From assembly GCA_016199545.1 (NCBI GenBank), contig JACQGN010000260.1, positions 1 through 45,048 on the forward strand: a stretch of DNA of 45,048 nucleotides. Reading direction: 5' to 3'. The notes beneath the pieces were generated by a model that worked only from the letters and a program-made list of their open reading frames with translations, ran no database searches and had not been told where the DNA came from. Source of the stretch: Betaproteobacteria bacterium. Lineage in GTDB: Bacteria; Pseudomonadota; Gammaproteobacteria; Burkholderiales; SG8-41. Positions within the stretch are counted from its first letter, which is position 1. Each line of letters starts with the position of its first letter. Made by a program: the position numbers and the translations under genes. Shown piece by piece: positions 15,117-23,247 of the stretch.

Positions 15117-17022
15117 TTCCGCCGCGCCATCCGGCCCCGCGCCCGCGCCATCCGGCGCGCAGCGAAGGCGATCACCGCTCGGCCACAGCGGCGAGGAAAT
15201 CTTCGGCGCCGTGGTCGATCCGCGCGTGCTGCGGCGCTTTGTCGCGTTTCTCGCGCCCTACCGCTGGATAATCGTTGCGTCCGTTGTCGCGGTGCTGGCG
15301 TTCACGCTCACCCAGATCGCGGTGCCGCTCATCATCCGTTACGTCATCGACACTGCACTCCCGGCGGGGGCTGCAGCCGGCAGCCGCGAGGCGGAACGCC
15401 TGCTCGGCTTTGCGGTCGGCGGCTTTTTCGCCGTGGTGGCGGTCAATTTCATTTCCAACTACTGCCAGCAGGTGTGGGTCGCGACCACCGCCGAGCGGGT
15501 GCTGCTCGACCTGCGGCGCGCGATGTACTCGCATTTGCAGCGCGTGTCGCTCTCTTTCATGGATCGCACCCAGGTCGGCCAGTTGATGTCGCGGCTCCAG
15601 GGCGACGTGGGCTCGCTGCAGGAGTTTCTCGAATCCTCGATCTTCGCCGTCGGCGACCTGGTATTGCTCGCGGGCATCATCGTCGTGCTGCTCGCCCTCG
15701 ACCTGGAGCTGGGGCTCCTCACGCTCTCGGTGGTGCCGATCCTGGTGCTGGTGCGCGCCATCTGGCTGCCGGCCGCGAAGCGCGCTTTTATCCGCGCGCG
15801 CGAGACTTCCTCCATCGTCAACAGCGCGCTGGCGGAGAACATCAATGGCGTGCGCACCGTGCAGGAGATGACGCGCGAAGACTTCAATTTCGCCGCCTTT
15901 CGCGAGAAGGCAGCCGAAAACTATCGCGCCCACGTGAAGGCGACGCGGCTCGCACAGGTGATGGTGCCTACGGTCGACACGCTCACAGGCGCCGCGATGG
16001 CGATCGTCATCGTGGTCGGCGGCAACCGCGTGCTCGACGGCTCGATCGCGATCGGCATCGTGGTCGCGTTCCTGTTCTACGTCCAGCGCTTCTTCGACCC
16101 CATCCGCTCGCTCACGATGCAATACAGCGTCATGCAGCAGGCGATGGCCTCGGGCCAGCGCATCTTCGAAGTGCTGGACGTGCCGGTGGATGTACGAGAC
16201 AAACCCGGCGCACCGGACCTTGCACGGCTTGCGCCGGCGATCGACAGCACGGTGGAATTCCGCAACGTGACGTTCGGTTACGTGCCCGGCCTGCCGATAC
16301 TCAAGAATGTGAGCTTCCGCGTGGATCCGGGCGAAACCGTCGCGCTGGTGGGTCCGACCGGCTCGGGCAAGACCTCGACGATGGCGCTGCTGCACCGCTT
16401 CTACGATGTCTGGGAGGGGCAGGTGCTGATCGGCGGCGTGGACGTGCGCGACGTGACGCAGGACTCGCTGGGCCGCCGTATCGCGATGGTGCTGCAGGAG
16501 CCGTTCCTGTTCACCGGCAGCGTCTACGAGAACATCCGCTATTGCGCGCAGGGCGCCGGCCGCGAGCAGGTGGAGCGCGCGGCCCGTGCGGTGGGCGCCC
16601 ACGACTTCATCGCGCGCCTGCCCCGGGGCTACGACACGGTGCTCGGCCAGCGCGGGGTCAACCTGTCGATCGGCCAGCGGCAACTGCTTTCCTTTGCGCG
16701 GGCGATCGTGGCCGACGCCGGCATCCTCGTTCTCGATGAAGCCACCGCCAGCGTCGACAGCTTCACCGAGCGCGCGATCCAGTCCGCCCTCGAAAAGACG
16801 CTCGCCGGGCGCACCGGGCTCATCATCGCGCACCGCCTTGCGACGGTGCGCAACGCCGACCGCATCATCGTGTTGCAGGATGGCCGCATCGTCGAGCAGG
16901 GCACGCATGAAGCATTGCTCGCGCGCGGCGGGCTCTATCACCGCCTGCACGCGATGAACGTCGCGTCGTTCGACGACGTGCCGGCGGAAGTGAGCGCGGT
17001 CGCCGCAGATCAGCGCACGTAA
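15109..17022 (+). CDS. ABC exporter half-transporter, subunit 2 (degenerate signature)
   Basis: This 637-residue partner of the preceding gene has six membrane helices between about residues 45 and 340, then the ATPase domain. Walker A is GPTGSGKTS and Walker B is ILVLDEATASVD with the catalytic Glu intact, but the ABC signature is LSIGQRQL instead of LSGGQ; the H-loop is IAHRLAT. The subunit 1 Asp-type Walker B pairs with this degenerate signature, and this intact Walker B pairs with the normal signature of subunit 1. That gives one dead and one active ATP site, the classic heterodimer pattern. The TTG start at 15109 has GGGAG 7 nt upstream and overlaps the previous gene by 8 nt. Confidence 0.93.
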   Translation: MPDSAAPSGPAPAPSGAQRRRSPLGHSGEEIFGAVVDPRVLRRFVAFLAPYRWIIVASVVAVLAFTLTQIAVPLIIRYVIDTALPAGAAAGSREAERLLGFAVGGFFAVVAVNFISNYCQQVWVATTAERVLLDLRRAMYSHLQRVSLSFMDRTQVGQLMSRLQGDVGSLQEFLESSIFAVGDLVLLAGIIVVLLALDLELGLLTLSVVPILVLVRAIWLPAAKRAFIRARETSSIVNSALAENINGVRTVQEMTREDFNFAAFREKAAENYRAHVKATRLAQVMVPTVDTLTGAAMAIVIVVGGNRVLDGSIAIGIVVAFLFYVQRFFDPIRSLTMQYSVMQQAMASGQRIFEVLDVPVDVRDKPGAPDLARLAPAIDSTVEFRNVTFGYVPGLPILKNVSFRVDPGETVALVGPTGSGKTSTMALLHRFYDVWEGQVLIGGVDVRDVTQDSLGRRIAMVLQEPFLFTGSVYENIRYCAQGAGREQVERAARAVGAHDFIARLPRGYDTVLGQRGVNLSIGQRQLLSFARAIVADAGILVLDEATASVDSFTERAIQSALEKTLAGRTGLIIAHRLATVRNADRIIVLQDGRIVEQGTHEALLARGGLYHRLHAMNVASFDDVPAEVSAVAADQRT

Positions 17023-17051
17023 GGCGGGAAAATGCCGACCCCGCGGGGGCG

Positions 17052-17138
17052 CGATTTATCGCCAGCCTGGATCCAGAAAAGCAGATGGAGTTCTACAAGA
17101 AGGTTTTCGGCTTCAAGGAAGGACGGCGGCGCGAACAA
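17052..17138 (+). pseudogene. VOC/glyoxalase-domain remnant
   Basis: Read in the frame of the ATG at 17085, this stretch gives RFIASLDPEKQMEFYKKV then FGFKEGRRRE. This resembles the first strand and helix of glyoxalase/bleomycin-resistance (VOC) domains, in which 'D.EK...FY..VFGF' is conserved. It is only about 29 codons long and runs directly into the end of the oppositely oriented broken TctC gene. A truncated gene end is the simplest explanation. Confidence 0.5.
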
Positions 17139-18006
17139 TCACTTACGAAGTCCAGCCGCCCTCACCACCTCGCCCCACTTCTCGTAATCGGCCTTGAGGT
17201 AGGCCGCAAGGTCGCGCGGCGTGCCGCCGACGATTTCGGCTGCTTCCGCCGAGAATTGTCTCTTGACGTCGGGATTGTCGATCGCCCGACCCAGCTCCAT
17301 GGACAGTTTTTCGACAATCGGCGGCGGCAGTCCCGCAGGACCGAAGACGCCCCACCACTGATTCGCCTCGAAGCCTGGCAGCGCGCTCTCGGCGATGGTG
17401 GGGAGCTCCGGCGCTCTCTGCGTGCGCCTGGCGCTTGTCACGGCAAGCCCGCGCAACCTTCCCGCACGCACCTGCGCCGATACGCTCGGAAACGCGGCAA
17501 AGAGTACGGAGACATGGCCTGCGACCGTGTCCGTCACCGCCGGTGCCGCGCCCTTGTACGGGACGTGAACCAATCAGCTCCTTCGTCGAACGCGCCGGCA
17601 CTGAAGGATGGGCGGCGAGCACGTTTGGCGCCCTTGCAATCAGCATCACCGGGGCAAAATCGCGCACCGGATCGTAGGTGGAAGTCGTGCCGATGTGCGG
17701 ATTGACCGCATGCGAGCTCGATGTGGCGAGGACCAGGGTATAGCCATCGGGCGCAGCCCGCGCCACGTAGCTCGAGCCGATCATGCCGCCGGCGCCGGCG
17801 CGATTTTCGACCAGCACCTGCACGCGCAGCGAATCGGTAAGCTTCTGCGTGATCGTGCGAGCCAGGATATCCGCACCACCACCCGGCGGAAATGGCACGA
17901 CCAGCCGCACGGGCTGTGAAGGATATTCCTGCGCCCGGGACAGTCCCGGCAGGATGAGCGCGCCGCACAACATGATGGCTGCATGCGGCAAGTATCGCCT
18001 GTGCAT
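17139..18006 (-). pseudogene. TctC/Bug-family binding protein, internally deleted and frameshifted
   Basis: The 5' part (from 18006) encodes a normal start: MHRRYLPHAAIMLCG, signal peptide, YPSQPVRLVVPFPPGGGADI, VENRAGAGGMIGSSYVA and RSTKELIG. After ELIG (about 17570) the original frame is lost. The C-terminal part continues in another frame from 17573 (VHVPYKGAAPAVTD to KWGEVVRAAGLRK). Compared with relatives, about 35 residues between 'STKELI' and 'VHVPYKG' (the 'ALAKARPG...SHLAAELF' region) are missing, so a deletion created the frame change. It lies downstream of, and on the same strand as, the IclR regulator, so it was probably regulated with that system. Confidence 0.85.
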
Positions 18007-18061
18007 TGGCCCTCCTCGCCTATACCTCTATGTCCGGTGCAGTGGCCCGCATCGCCGGTTC

Positions 18062-18940
18062 CTAAGAGCCGGCAATCACGCTGCCATCCCGCAGCAGCAT
18101 TTCCAATTGCGCCGTTTCAGCGCGCAGGATTTCCATTAGCTCGCGCTGGCGCGTCCTGGACATTCTGTCGGCGATCGCCGTCACGCTTATCGCGCCACTC
18201 GGTTTGCCGACAGCATCCCGGATCGGCACCCCCACCGAGATCACGCCATTCAATCCGTGCACCGGCGCAGAAGCAAAGCCGGCGCCATGGGCGTTCTGGA
18301 TAGCGGCTGCCAATGCCCTCGGACTCAGCCCGTAGCGCGCAAGACGTCTCGCATTGGCCCGCATTACCCGGATGCGCTCGTCTTCCGGGAGCGCACTCAA
18401 GATAGCGAGCCCCGCTGCTCCGACTCCCAGGGGCCGGCGCGTCCCGATTTCAGCGACAAGCGTCTTGATCGGGTACGAACCGAGTCGGCGATCCACGCAG
18501 ATTGAGTCGTCGCCGCTTCTCAACATGAGAAACACGGTGTCGCCGGTCGCCTGCGCCACCCTTTCCATCGCCGGCGCGCACATCGCTCTCAAGTCGGGGC
18601 GCTGATGCTCCCCCGCAACATGGATCTCGAAGGCGAGCGGCCCAAGAAGGTAGCGCATCGCCTGTGAGTCGTAGCGTATTGCCCCCTGGGCAAGCAGACA
18701 CCTCAGGATTCTGAAGGTCGTCGTCCGGTTAAGCCCTACTTTTTCGACGAGCGAGGCAAGCGATGCGCCTGTCGCACCCGCAGCCATCACTTCCTTCAAT
18801 ATCGCAAAGGCGCGTTCAATGCTTTGGGTGCCCGCGCGAGCATCAACGCGGACCCCGTTGCGGCTTCTGGGGCGGCGGCGCTCGGCCGGTGGCAGGCGCC
18901 CGCGCCGTTCTGTTTGATTCACAATGTGAACAACTTCCAT
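18062..18940 (-). CDS. IclR-family transcriptional regulator
   Basis: This 292-residue regulator has an N-terminal winged helix (TQSIERAFAILKEVMAAGATGASLASLVEKVGLNRTTTFRILRCLLAQG, about residues 38-88; quoted as landmarks) and a C-terminal effector domain (PLGVGAAGLAILSALP near 190 and VISVGVPIRDAVGKPSGAISV near 245). IclR proteins usually control divergent catabolic operons, and here the UGSC operon starts 190 bp away on the other strand. The first 35 residues are Arg-rich and atypical, so the true start may lie further in. A 13-bp palindrome overlaps this 5' end. The gene is followed by the broken TctC gene. Confidence 0.9.
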   Translation of the reverse strand: MEVVHIVNQTERRGRLPPAERRRPRSRNGVRVDARAGTQSIERAFAILKEVMAAGATGASLASLVEKVGLNRTTTFRILRCLLAQGAIRYDSQAMRYLLGPLAFEIHVAGEHQRPDLRAMCAPAMERVAQATGDTVFLMLRSGDDSICVDRRLGSYPIKTLVAEIGTRRPLGVGAAGLAILSALPEDERIRVMRANARRLARYGLSPRALAAAIQNAHGAGFASAPVHGLNGVISVGVPIRDAVGKPSGAISVTAIADRMSRTRQRELMEILRAETAQLEMLLRDGSVIAGS

Positions 18941-19032
18941 ATTGGCAATCGCCGCAAATTACCTTTGAAGGTATTTCAGTATGCTATTATAAACGCGCGC
19001 ATCGGGCAACGTGTATGTGCATATTGTGAACA
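18918..19032. promoter_or_regulatory. Candidate IclR operators in the divergent region
   Basis: A perfect palindrome, TTCACA-A-TGTGAA, lies at 18918-18930, just inside the annotated start of the IclR gene. A related half-site, ATTGTGAAC, lies at 19024-19032, downstream of the promoter for the operon. Autoregulating IclR proteins bind palindromes of this size in the shared upstream region. The assignment rests on position and symmetry only. Confidence 0.35.
18965..18993 (+). promoter_or_regulatory. Putative promoter of the UGSC operon
   Basis: TTGAAG (18965-18970) and TATAAA (18988-18993) are separated by 17 bp in a locally AT-rich stretch, a good sigma-70 match reading toward the UGSC gene. 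The resulting leader would be about 130 nt and includes a hairpin with GACACC/GGTGTC arms (19041-19063) that could matter for translation. It sits between the two candidate IclR sites. Confidence 0.5.
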
Positions 19033-19129
19033 CTACATGGGACACCGCTCGCTGGCGGGTGTCACGCGCTTGCGCATGTTTCGGCAACGCGGTTCACATC
19101 GTTCAACACACTTATCGGGAAGCACTGCC

Positions 19130-19780
19130 ATGTCAGACCTGAACTTATCGATATGTTCCCCCCTGGCCGAGTATCTGGACGAGGACAGCGGCAGTAACAC
19201 ACTTGCTCAACGGCCGGCCTCGCTCGAAGGCAAAGTGGTGGGATTGCTGCCGAACTGGCGACCGTCGGCAGTCGACCTTCTCAGGACGGTCGGTACGGTA
19301 ATTTCCGAGCGCTGCCGCACCAGGGCAGTGGTACTGGAACAGGCCGTCTCCGAGGTGCCCATGAATACCTCCAGGCTACTTGACGCCTTGAATGAAAAGC
19401 TCGCGGACCTTGCCGCGCGGGTCGATGTCGTAGTCACCGCGAGCGGGGACTGAGGGGGGTGCACGACGTGGTGTAGCCACGTCACGCCCGCCCTCGAGAA
19501 ACTCGGCGTTCCGACCGTGATGATCGCCTCCGACATGTTTACGCGCTTTGCACGACGCATGGCGTCCACGCAGGGCTGCCCCTACATGGTCGTCGCGGAG
19601 ACGCCGAACCCGATCCGCGACCTTTCACCCACCGCGCTTCGCGCGCGGGTCGAGGCCATGCTGCCGACGATCATCGACGGCCTCACGCTGCCGCCAGCAG
19701 AAATCGAGCGGCGCATGCGGGATATTGTGCGGCCCCAGATACATCCGGAGGGCGTGGTGCGCTCCTCCGTGCCGATTTAG
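19130..19780 (+). CDS. UGSC-family (seleno)protein, in-frame TGA as probable selenocysteine
   Basis: The frame from ATG 19130 meets TGA at 19451-19453 (codon 108) and then stays open to TAG at 19780, giving 216 residues. The N-terminal part has the UGSC-family pattern RPASLEGKVVGLLPNWRPSA. The part after TGA continues the same domain: PALEKLGVPTVMIASDMFT, then AETPNPIRDLSP. Around the TGA it reads VVTASGD-U-GGCTTWCSH, against the family's GDUGSCT; the Ser is Gly here but the U-x-x-C spacing is kept. A SECIS-like hairpin starts 11 nt after the TGA. The U-x-x-C motif followed by '..LE+.GVP.V' recalls the selenoprotein subunit GrdB of glycine reductase, so a thiol/selenol redox step is inferred. 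GGGAAG precedes the start. The alternative is a nonsense mutation of a Cys codon. Confidence 0.85.
19451..19489 (+). promoter_or_regulatory. SECIS-like element after the in-frame TGA
   Basis: Immediately after the TGA are 11 nt, then a perfect 7-bp stem GACGTGG (19465-19471) and CCACGTC (19477-19483) with a 5-nt loop TGTAG whose second base is G. Weaker outer pairs (19458-19462 with 19486-19489) extend it across a small internal loop. Bacterial SECIS hairpins that recruit SelB lie directly 3' of the UGA inside the coding region. The 11-nt spacing matches the minimal E. coli fdhF element, and a G near the start of the apical loop is a known requirement. Confidence 0.6.
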
Positions 19781-19792
19781 GAGGGCTTCAAC

Positions 19793-20830
19793 GTGGGGCA
19801 GACACACATACAGCTTGAAGCGGCCTCCGTCGCCCAATTCCTGACGCGAACCTACGAATACGCCTACGACCAGGGATGGACGGATGGCTTGCCGGTGATT
19901 CCTCCCATTCCAGAAGTCGTGGAGGAATTCATCGCCGCGTCGGGCCGCAAGGGGGACGAGCTCATCGGCATCCTGCCCCCGCGCAAGGGGCGGGCCACGG
20001 TGCACGTTGTCGCCGTAAACGCCGTGATGGCAGGATGCCGTCCGGAGTACATGCCGGTCATCATCGCCGCTTTTGAAGGACTGCTGGATCCGGGCTATCC
20101 CCTGGAACTCATGCAGATGACAACAAATCCCATGACGCCGTTTCTGCTGATCAACGGCCCCGTGCGCCGCCGCCTCGACATCAACTCCGGGACGGGTTGC
20201 CTCGGCCCGGGTTGGCGCGCCAATGCGACGATCGGCCGCGCCATACGCCTCATCCTAATCAATGGCGGACGCGCATTACCGGGCGTGTATTCCAAGGTAA
20301 GTTTCGGCTCGCCCCTGCGCTATTCCTATATCTGCGGCGAAAACGAGGAAGAGAATCCTTGGACACCGTTTCATGTGGACCGCGGCTTCAAGGCGCAGGA
20401 CAGCACCGTGACGGTTTTCAAGGCATCGAACTACGTCAATATTTCCGGGGGCGAGGGCGTGGGACCGGATGAAATCCTGCGGCACATCGCGACTAACATG
20501 CCCCCGATGTATGGGGGCGGCGACGGCGCGCTGCTGCTCCTGGGGATCAACCACGCGCGGTCGCTGTTCGATGCGGGGCTCACCAAGCGCGACATCCAGC
20601 AGCGGATCTGGGAATTCGCCCGTGTTCCGGTGGCCAATCTCGCAAAGTCGTTCGTTGACACGGAACGTGGCGCGGGCCGCGGCGACGGCAAGACGGTGTG
20701 GCGCACACGCAGCCCGGACCAAGTCTACGTCGCCATCTCCGGTGGAGCCGGCCCGCAGGATGTGTATATCGCAGCGGGTGCGCCGAAGACGCGGCTCATA
20801 GGCGAGGTCACGCCACGGGGCCCGGCGTGA
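19793..20830 (+). CDS. Unknown protein coupled to the UGSC gene
   Basis: I do not recognise a named family for this 345-residue protein. It is probably cytoplasmic, with no signal or membrane segment. Striking motif-like stretches are YDQGWTDGLPVIPPIPEVV (residues 24-42), NAVMAGCRPEYMPVI (78-92, with one Cys), LLINGPVRRRLDINSGTGCLGPG (about 118-140, with a second Cys) and ATIGRAIRLILINGG. The Cys and Gly-rich loops suggest a redox partner or catalytic subunit for the selenoprotein. GTG at 19793 follows the UGSC stop by 12 nt with GGAGG just upstream, and its own stop overlaps the next GTG (GTGA), so the three genes are co-translated. Confidence 0.85.
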   Translation: MGQTHIQLEAASVAQFLTRTYEYAYDQGWTDGLPVIPPIPEVVEEFIAASGRKGDELIGILPPRKGRATVHVVAVNAVMAGCRPEYMPVIIAAFEGLLDPGYPLELMQMTTNPMTPFLLINGPVRRRLDINSGTGCLGPGWRANATIGRAIRLILINGGRALPGVYSKVSFGSPLRYSYICGENEEENPWTPFHVDRGFKAQDSTVTVFKASNYVNISGGEGVGPDEILRHIATNMPPMYGGGDGALLLLGINHARSLFDAGLTKRDIQQRIWEFARVPVANLAKSFVDTERGAGRGDGKTVWRTRSPDQVYVAISGGAGPQDVYIAAGAPKTRLIGEVTPRGPA

Positions 20831-22269
20831 GCGCGTGCCCCTCGAATGTCCGTCCCCCGCCCGACCGAGTCATCGCCGATATAGCAGAGTACGTCGACCA
20901 GTACCAGGTCAGAAGCAAGGTCGCACTAGAGACGGCGCATTACTGCTTCCTCGATCTCCTCGGCTGCGCGCTCGCAGCTCTATCGTATCCGGAATGCACC
21001 AAGCTCCTCGGGCCTGTCGTGATCGGCACCATCGTGCCGAACGGCGCCCGCGTGCCCGGCACCCCGTATGTGCTCGATCCGATCCAGGCCATCTTCAACA
21101 TAGGGGCTCTGGTGCGATGGCTCGAATTCAACGACGCAACGTGGGGTGAAACGGTGAGTCACCCCTCCGATACCTTCTCTGCCCTGCTTGTCACCGCGGA
21201 TTGGCTGAGCCGCACCCGGGTAGCGAATGGTCGACAGCCGCTGCGGGTGGGCGACCTGTGGGACCTCGCCGTCAAAGCCTACGAAATCCAGGGACAACTT
21301 GGAATCGACAACCCTTTCCGGCGGCTGGGACTCGACCACACCATCGTCGTAAAGATCGCTTCCGCCGCAACCATCACCAAGCTGCTTGGCGGCAGTAGGA
21401 ACGAGATCGTCAATGCAGTATCGAACGCATGGCTGGACGGGCATGCGCTTGCTACATTCCGCAGCGCACCCAACACCGGATCGCGCAAGTCCTGGGCAGG
21501 CGGCGATGTCGCGAGCCGTGGTGCATGGCTCGCGCTGCTCGCCATGAAGGGCGAAATGGGTTACCCATCAGCGCTCACCGCCAAAACGTGGGGCTTCTAT
21601 GACGTCTTGTTCAAGGGAAAGCCCTTCACGTTTGCGCGTCCTTACGGCAGTTTCATCATCGAAAATATCCTCTTCAAAGTTCCCTACCCCACCGCTTTTC
21701 ATGCCCAGACCGCGGTGGAGGCGGCGATCAAGCTGCACGCCACCGTGAAAGAGCGGCTCGATGCCATCACAAAGATCGAGATCTGGAGTCATGCGTCGTC
21801 CATGATGATCCTCGACAAGACCGGGCCGCTTCACAACCCGGCCGACCGTGACCACTCCCTGCAGTACACGACGGCAATCGGGATGATTTACGGCAGACTG
21901 ACGCCGGCGGATTACGAGGACACGATTGCTGCAGATCCCCGCATCGACGCACTGCGCGCCAGGATGGTGGTGCGTGAGGACAAGCGCTATACCCGCGGGT
22001 ATCTCGATCCTGTGAAGCGCACGAATGCCCACGCCATCCGCGTGCAGTTCGAGGACGGGAGCCGGAGCGAGCGCGTCGAGGTCGAGTACCCGCTTGGTCA
22101 CCGCCGGCGCCGGCGCGAAGGACTCCCCTGCGTCATCGAGAAGTTCGAGCGTGGTCTCGCACAGGTCTTCGCGGGCACGCGCCGCCGCGCGATCCGCGAA
22201 ATGTGCCTCGATCGTGCGCGCTTATCGGCGACACCGGTCAACGAATTGTTCGATTTGCTCGCGAAATGA
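20827..22269 (+). CDS. MmgE/PrpD-family protein
   Basis: This 480-residue protein belongs to the 2-methylcitrate dehydratase/cis-aconitate decarboxylase superfamily. Family landmarks are AHYCFLDLLGCALAA (near 40), LVRWLEFNDATWGETVSHPSDTF near 100-120 (the 'D.ND...' and His-Pro-Ser-Asp active-site region), WLDGHALATFR, SRKSWAGGDVASRG and the late VPYPTAFHAQTAVEA and IWSHASSM stretches. Full length matches PrpD. No prpB/prpC lie nearby, so the substrate is probably another hydroxy-acid. The GTG start at 20827 overlaps the previous stop (GTGA); a longer upstream reading is only the previous gene in another frame. Confidence 0.93.
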   Translation: MSACPSNVRPPPDRVIADIAEYVDQYQVRSKVALETAHYCFLDLLGCALAALSYPECTKLLGPVVIGTIVPNGARVPGTPYVLDPIQAIFNIGALVRWLEFNDATWGETVSHPSDTFSALLVTADWLSRTRVANGRQPLRVGDLWDLAVKAYEIQGQLGIDNPFRRLGLDHTIVVKIASAATITKLLGGSRNEIVNAVSNAWLDGHALATFRSAPNTGSRKSWAGGDVASRGAWLALLAMKGEMGYPSALTAKTWGFYDVLFKGKPFTFARPYGSFIIENILFKVPYPTAFHAQTAVEAAIKLHATVKERLDAITKIEIWSHASSMMILDKTGPLHNPADRDHSLQYTTAIGMIYGRLTPADYEDTIAADPRIDALRARMVVREDKRYTRGYLDPVKRTNAHAIRVQFEDGSRSERVEVEYPLGHRRRRREGLPCVIEKFERGLAQVFAGTRRRAIREMCLDRARLSATPVNELFDLLAK

Positions 22270-22322
22270 TCCCGCGCCGCGGTTCGTCCGTGGAGCACCA
22301 CTAACACAAGAGGGTAACAGGC

Positions 22323-23210
22323 ATGCCGGACAAGGTCGGGCTGATCGGGCTGGGTAACGCGGGGCTTGCCCTGGCAACACCATTGATGCGCCGGTTCGCG
22401 GTTGTGGGTTACGACCGTGATGCTGGGCGTCGAGCGCTCGCGAGCAACGCCGGCGTAACGGTAGCGGCCTCCGCGGCAGCGGTGGCGGAACAGTGTGAGC
22501 TGGTCATGCTGTCGTTGCCTGCACCTGCCATTTCCAAGGCCGTCATCGGGGAAATCGGGCTCGAGCGCCTCGAGAAGCGCCTGATTGTCGAGACCGGTAC
22601 TGTAATGCCCCATGATATTGATGACCTGATCGGCATGACCGCGCCCGCCGGGGCGTCCGTCATGGATTGCGCCATAGTGGGCGGCGTGCACAAGCTCGCG
22701 GAAGGCAAGACCACATTCCTGGTCGGTGCGACTGACAGTGACTTCAAGCGGGCAAAACCGGTGCTCGACTCAGCCGCGGAGGACCTCTTCCACCTGGGCC
22801 GCCCGGGCAACGGGATGCGGGCCAAACTCATCAACAACGCGGTCGCGCACGCCGTGATGGTGGTTCTGGTAGAGGCGGCAGCCATAGGCGCTGCCCAGGG
22901 CGTTCCAGTGGAGGTGTTCTACGAGCTGATGCGGCGAGAGTCCGGTCTGCTGCGGCCTTTGACTCACCGCTTCGGGGACAGGATTTTCAAGCAGGACTTC
23001 GAGGGGGGGATGGCGACCGCCAACGCCCACAAGGACTCCGCCCTGGTGCTCGACGTGGCCCGGGAACTCGGGGTGCCATTGTTCGCAATCCCTGCCGCTC
23101 ATACTGCATACGAGATTGCGATGCATGAGGGCCTCGACCGGAAGGATTATTCGGCGATCTCGAAGCTGTGGGAGCGCTGGCTCGGCATCAGTCTCGCCCC
23201 GAAGCATTGA
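22323..23210 (+). CDS. Beta-hydroxyacid dehydrogenase (3-hydroxyisobutyrate dehydrogenase family)
   Basis: This 295-residue NAD(P)-dependent oxidoreductase has the Rossmann motif VGLIGLGNAGLALA at residues 5-18, the glycine-rich substrate segment MDCAIVGGVHKLAEG (near 120) and the catalytic Lys in GMRAKLINNAVAH (near 170). In most relatives the substrate loop reads 'DAPVSGG'; here it is DCAIVGG, so the usual Ser is Val and the substrate may be unusual. It follows the PrpD gene by 53 nt, with AGAGGGTAACAGGC before the ATG, and most likely oxidises a hydroxy-acid made or consumed in the same pathway. Confidence 0.9.
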   Translation: MPDKVGLIGLGNAGLALATPLMRRFAVVGYDRDAGRRALASNAGVTVAASAAAVAEQCELVMLSLPAPAISKAVIGEIGLERLEKRLIVETGTVMPHDIDDLIGMTAPAGASVMDCAIVGGVHKLAEGKTTFLVGATDSDFKRAKPVLDSAAEDLFHLGRPGNGMRAKLINNAVAHAVMVVLVEAAAIGAAQGVPVEVFYELMRRESGLLRPLTHRFGDRIFKQDFEGGMATANAHKDSALVLDVARELGVPLFAIPAAHTAYEIAMHEGLDRKDYSAISKLWERWLGISLAPKH

Positions 23211-23247
23211 TGTCATTGGATTGTCTGCACGCCCGAGGCGCTTCGCG

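Noticed and set aside
13185-17000. Very long open frames antisense to the two ABC exporter genes
   Set aside because: They are rich in His, Arg, Glu and Asp in low-complexity patterns typical of the reverse complement of GC-rich membrane-protein genes. The sense strand has complete domain motifs.
19451-19453. TGA as a simple nonsense mutation in the UGSC gene
   Set aside because: Not fully excluded, but the position in the family's U/C motif and the hairpin at the right distance make selenocysteine more likely.
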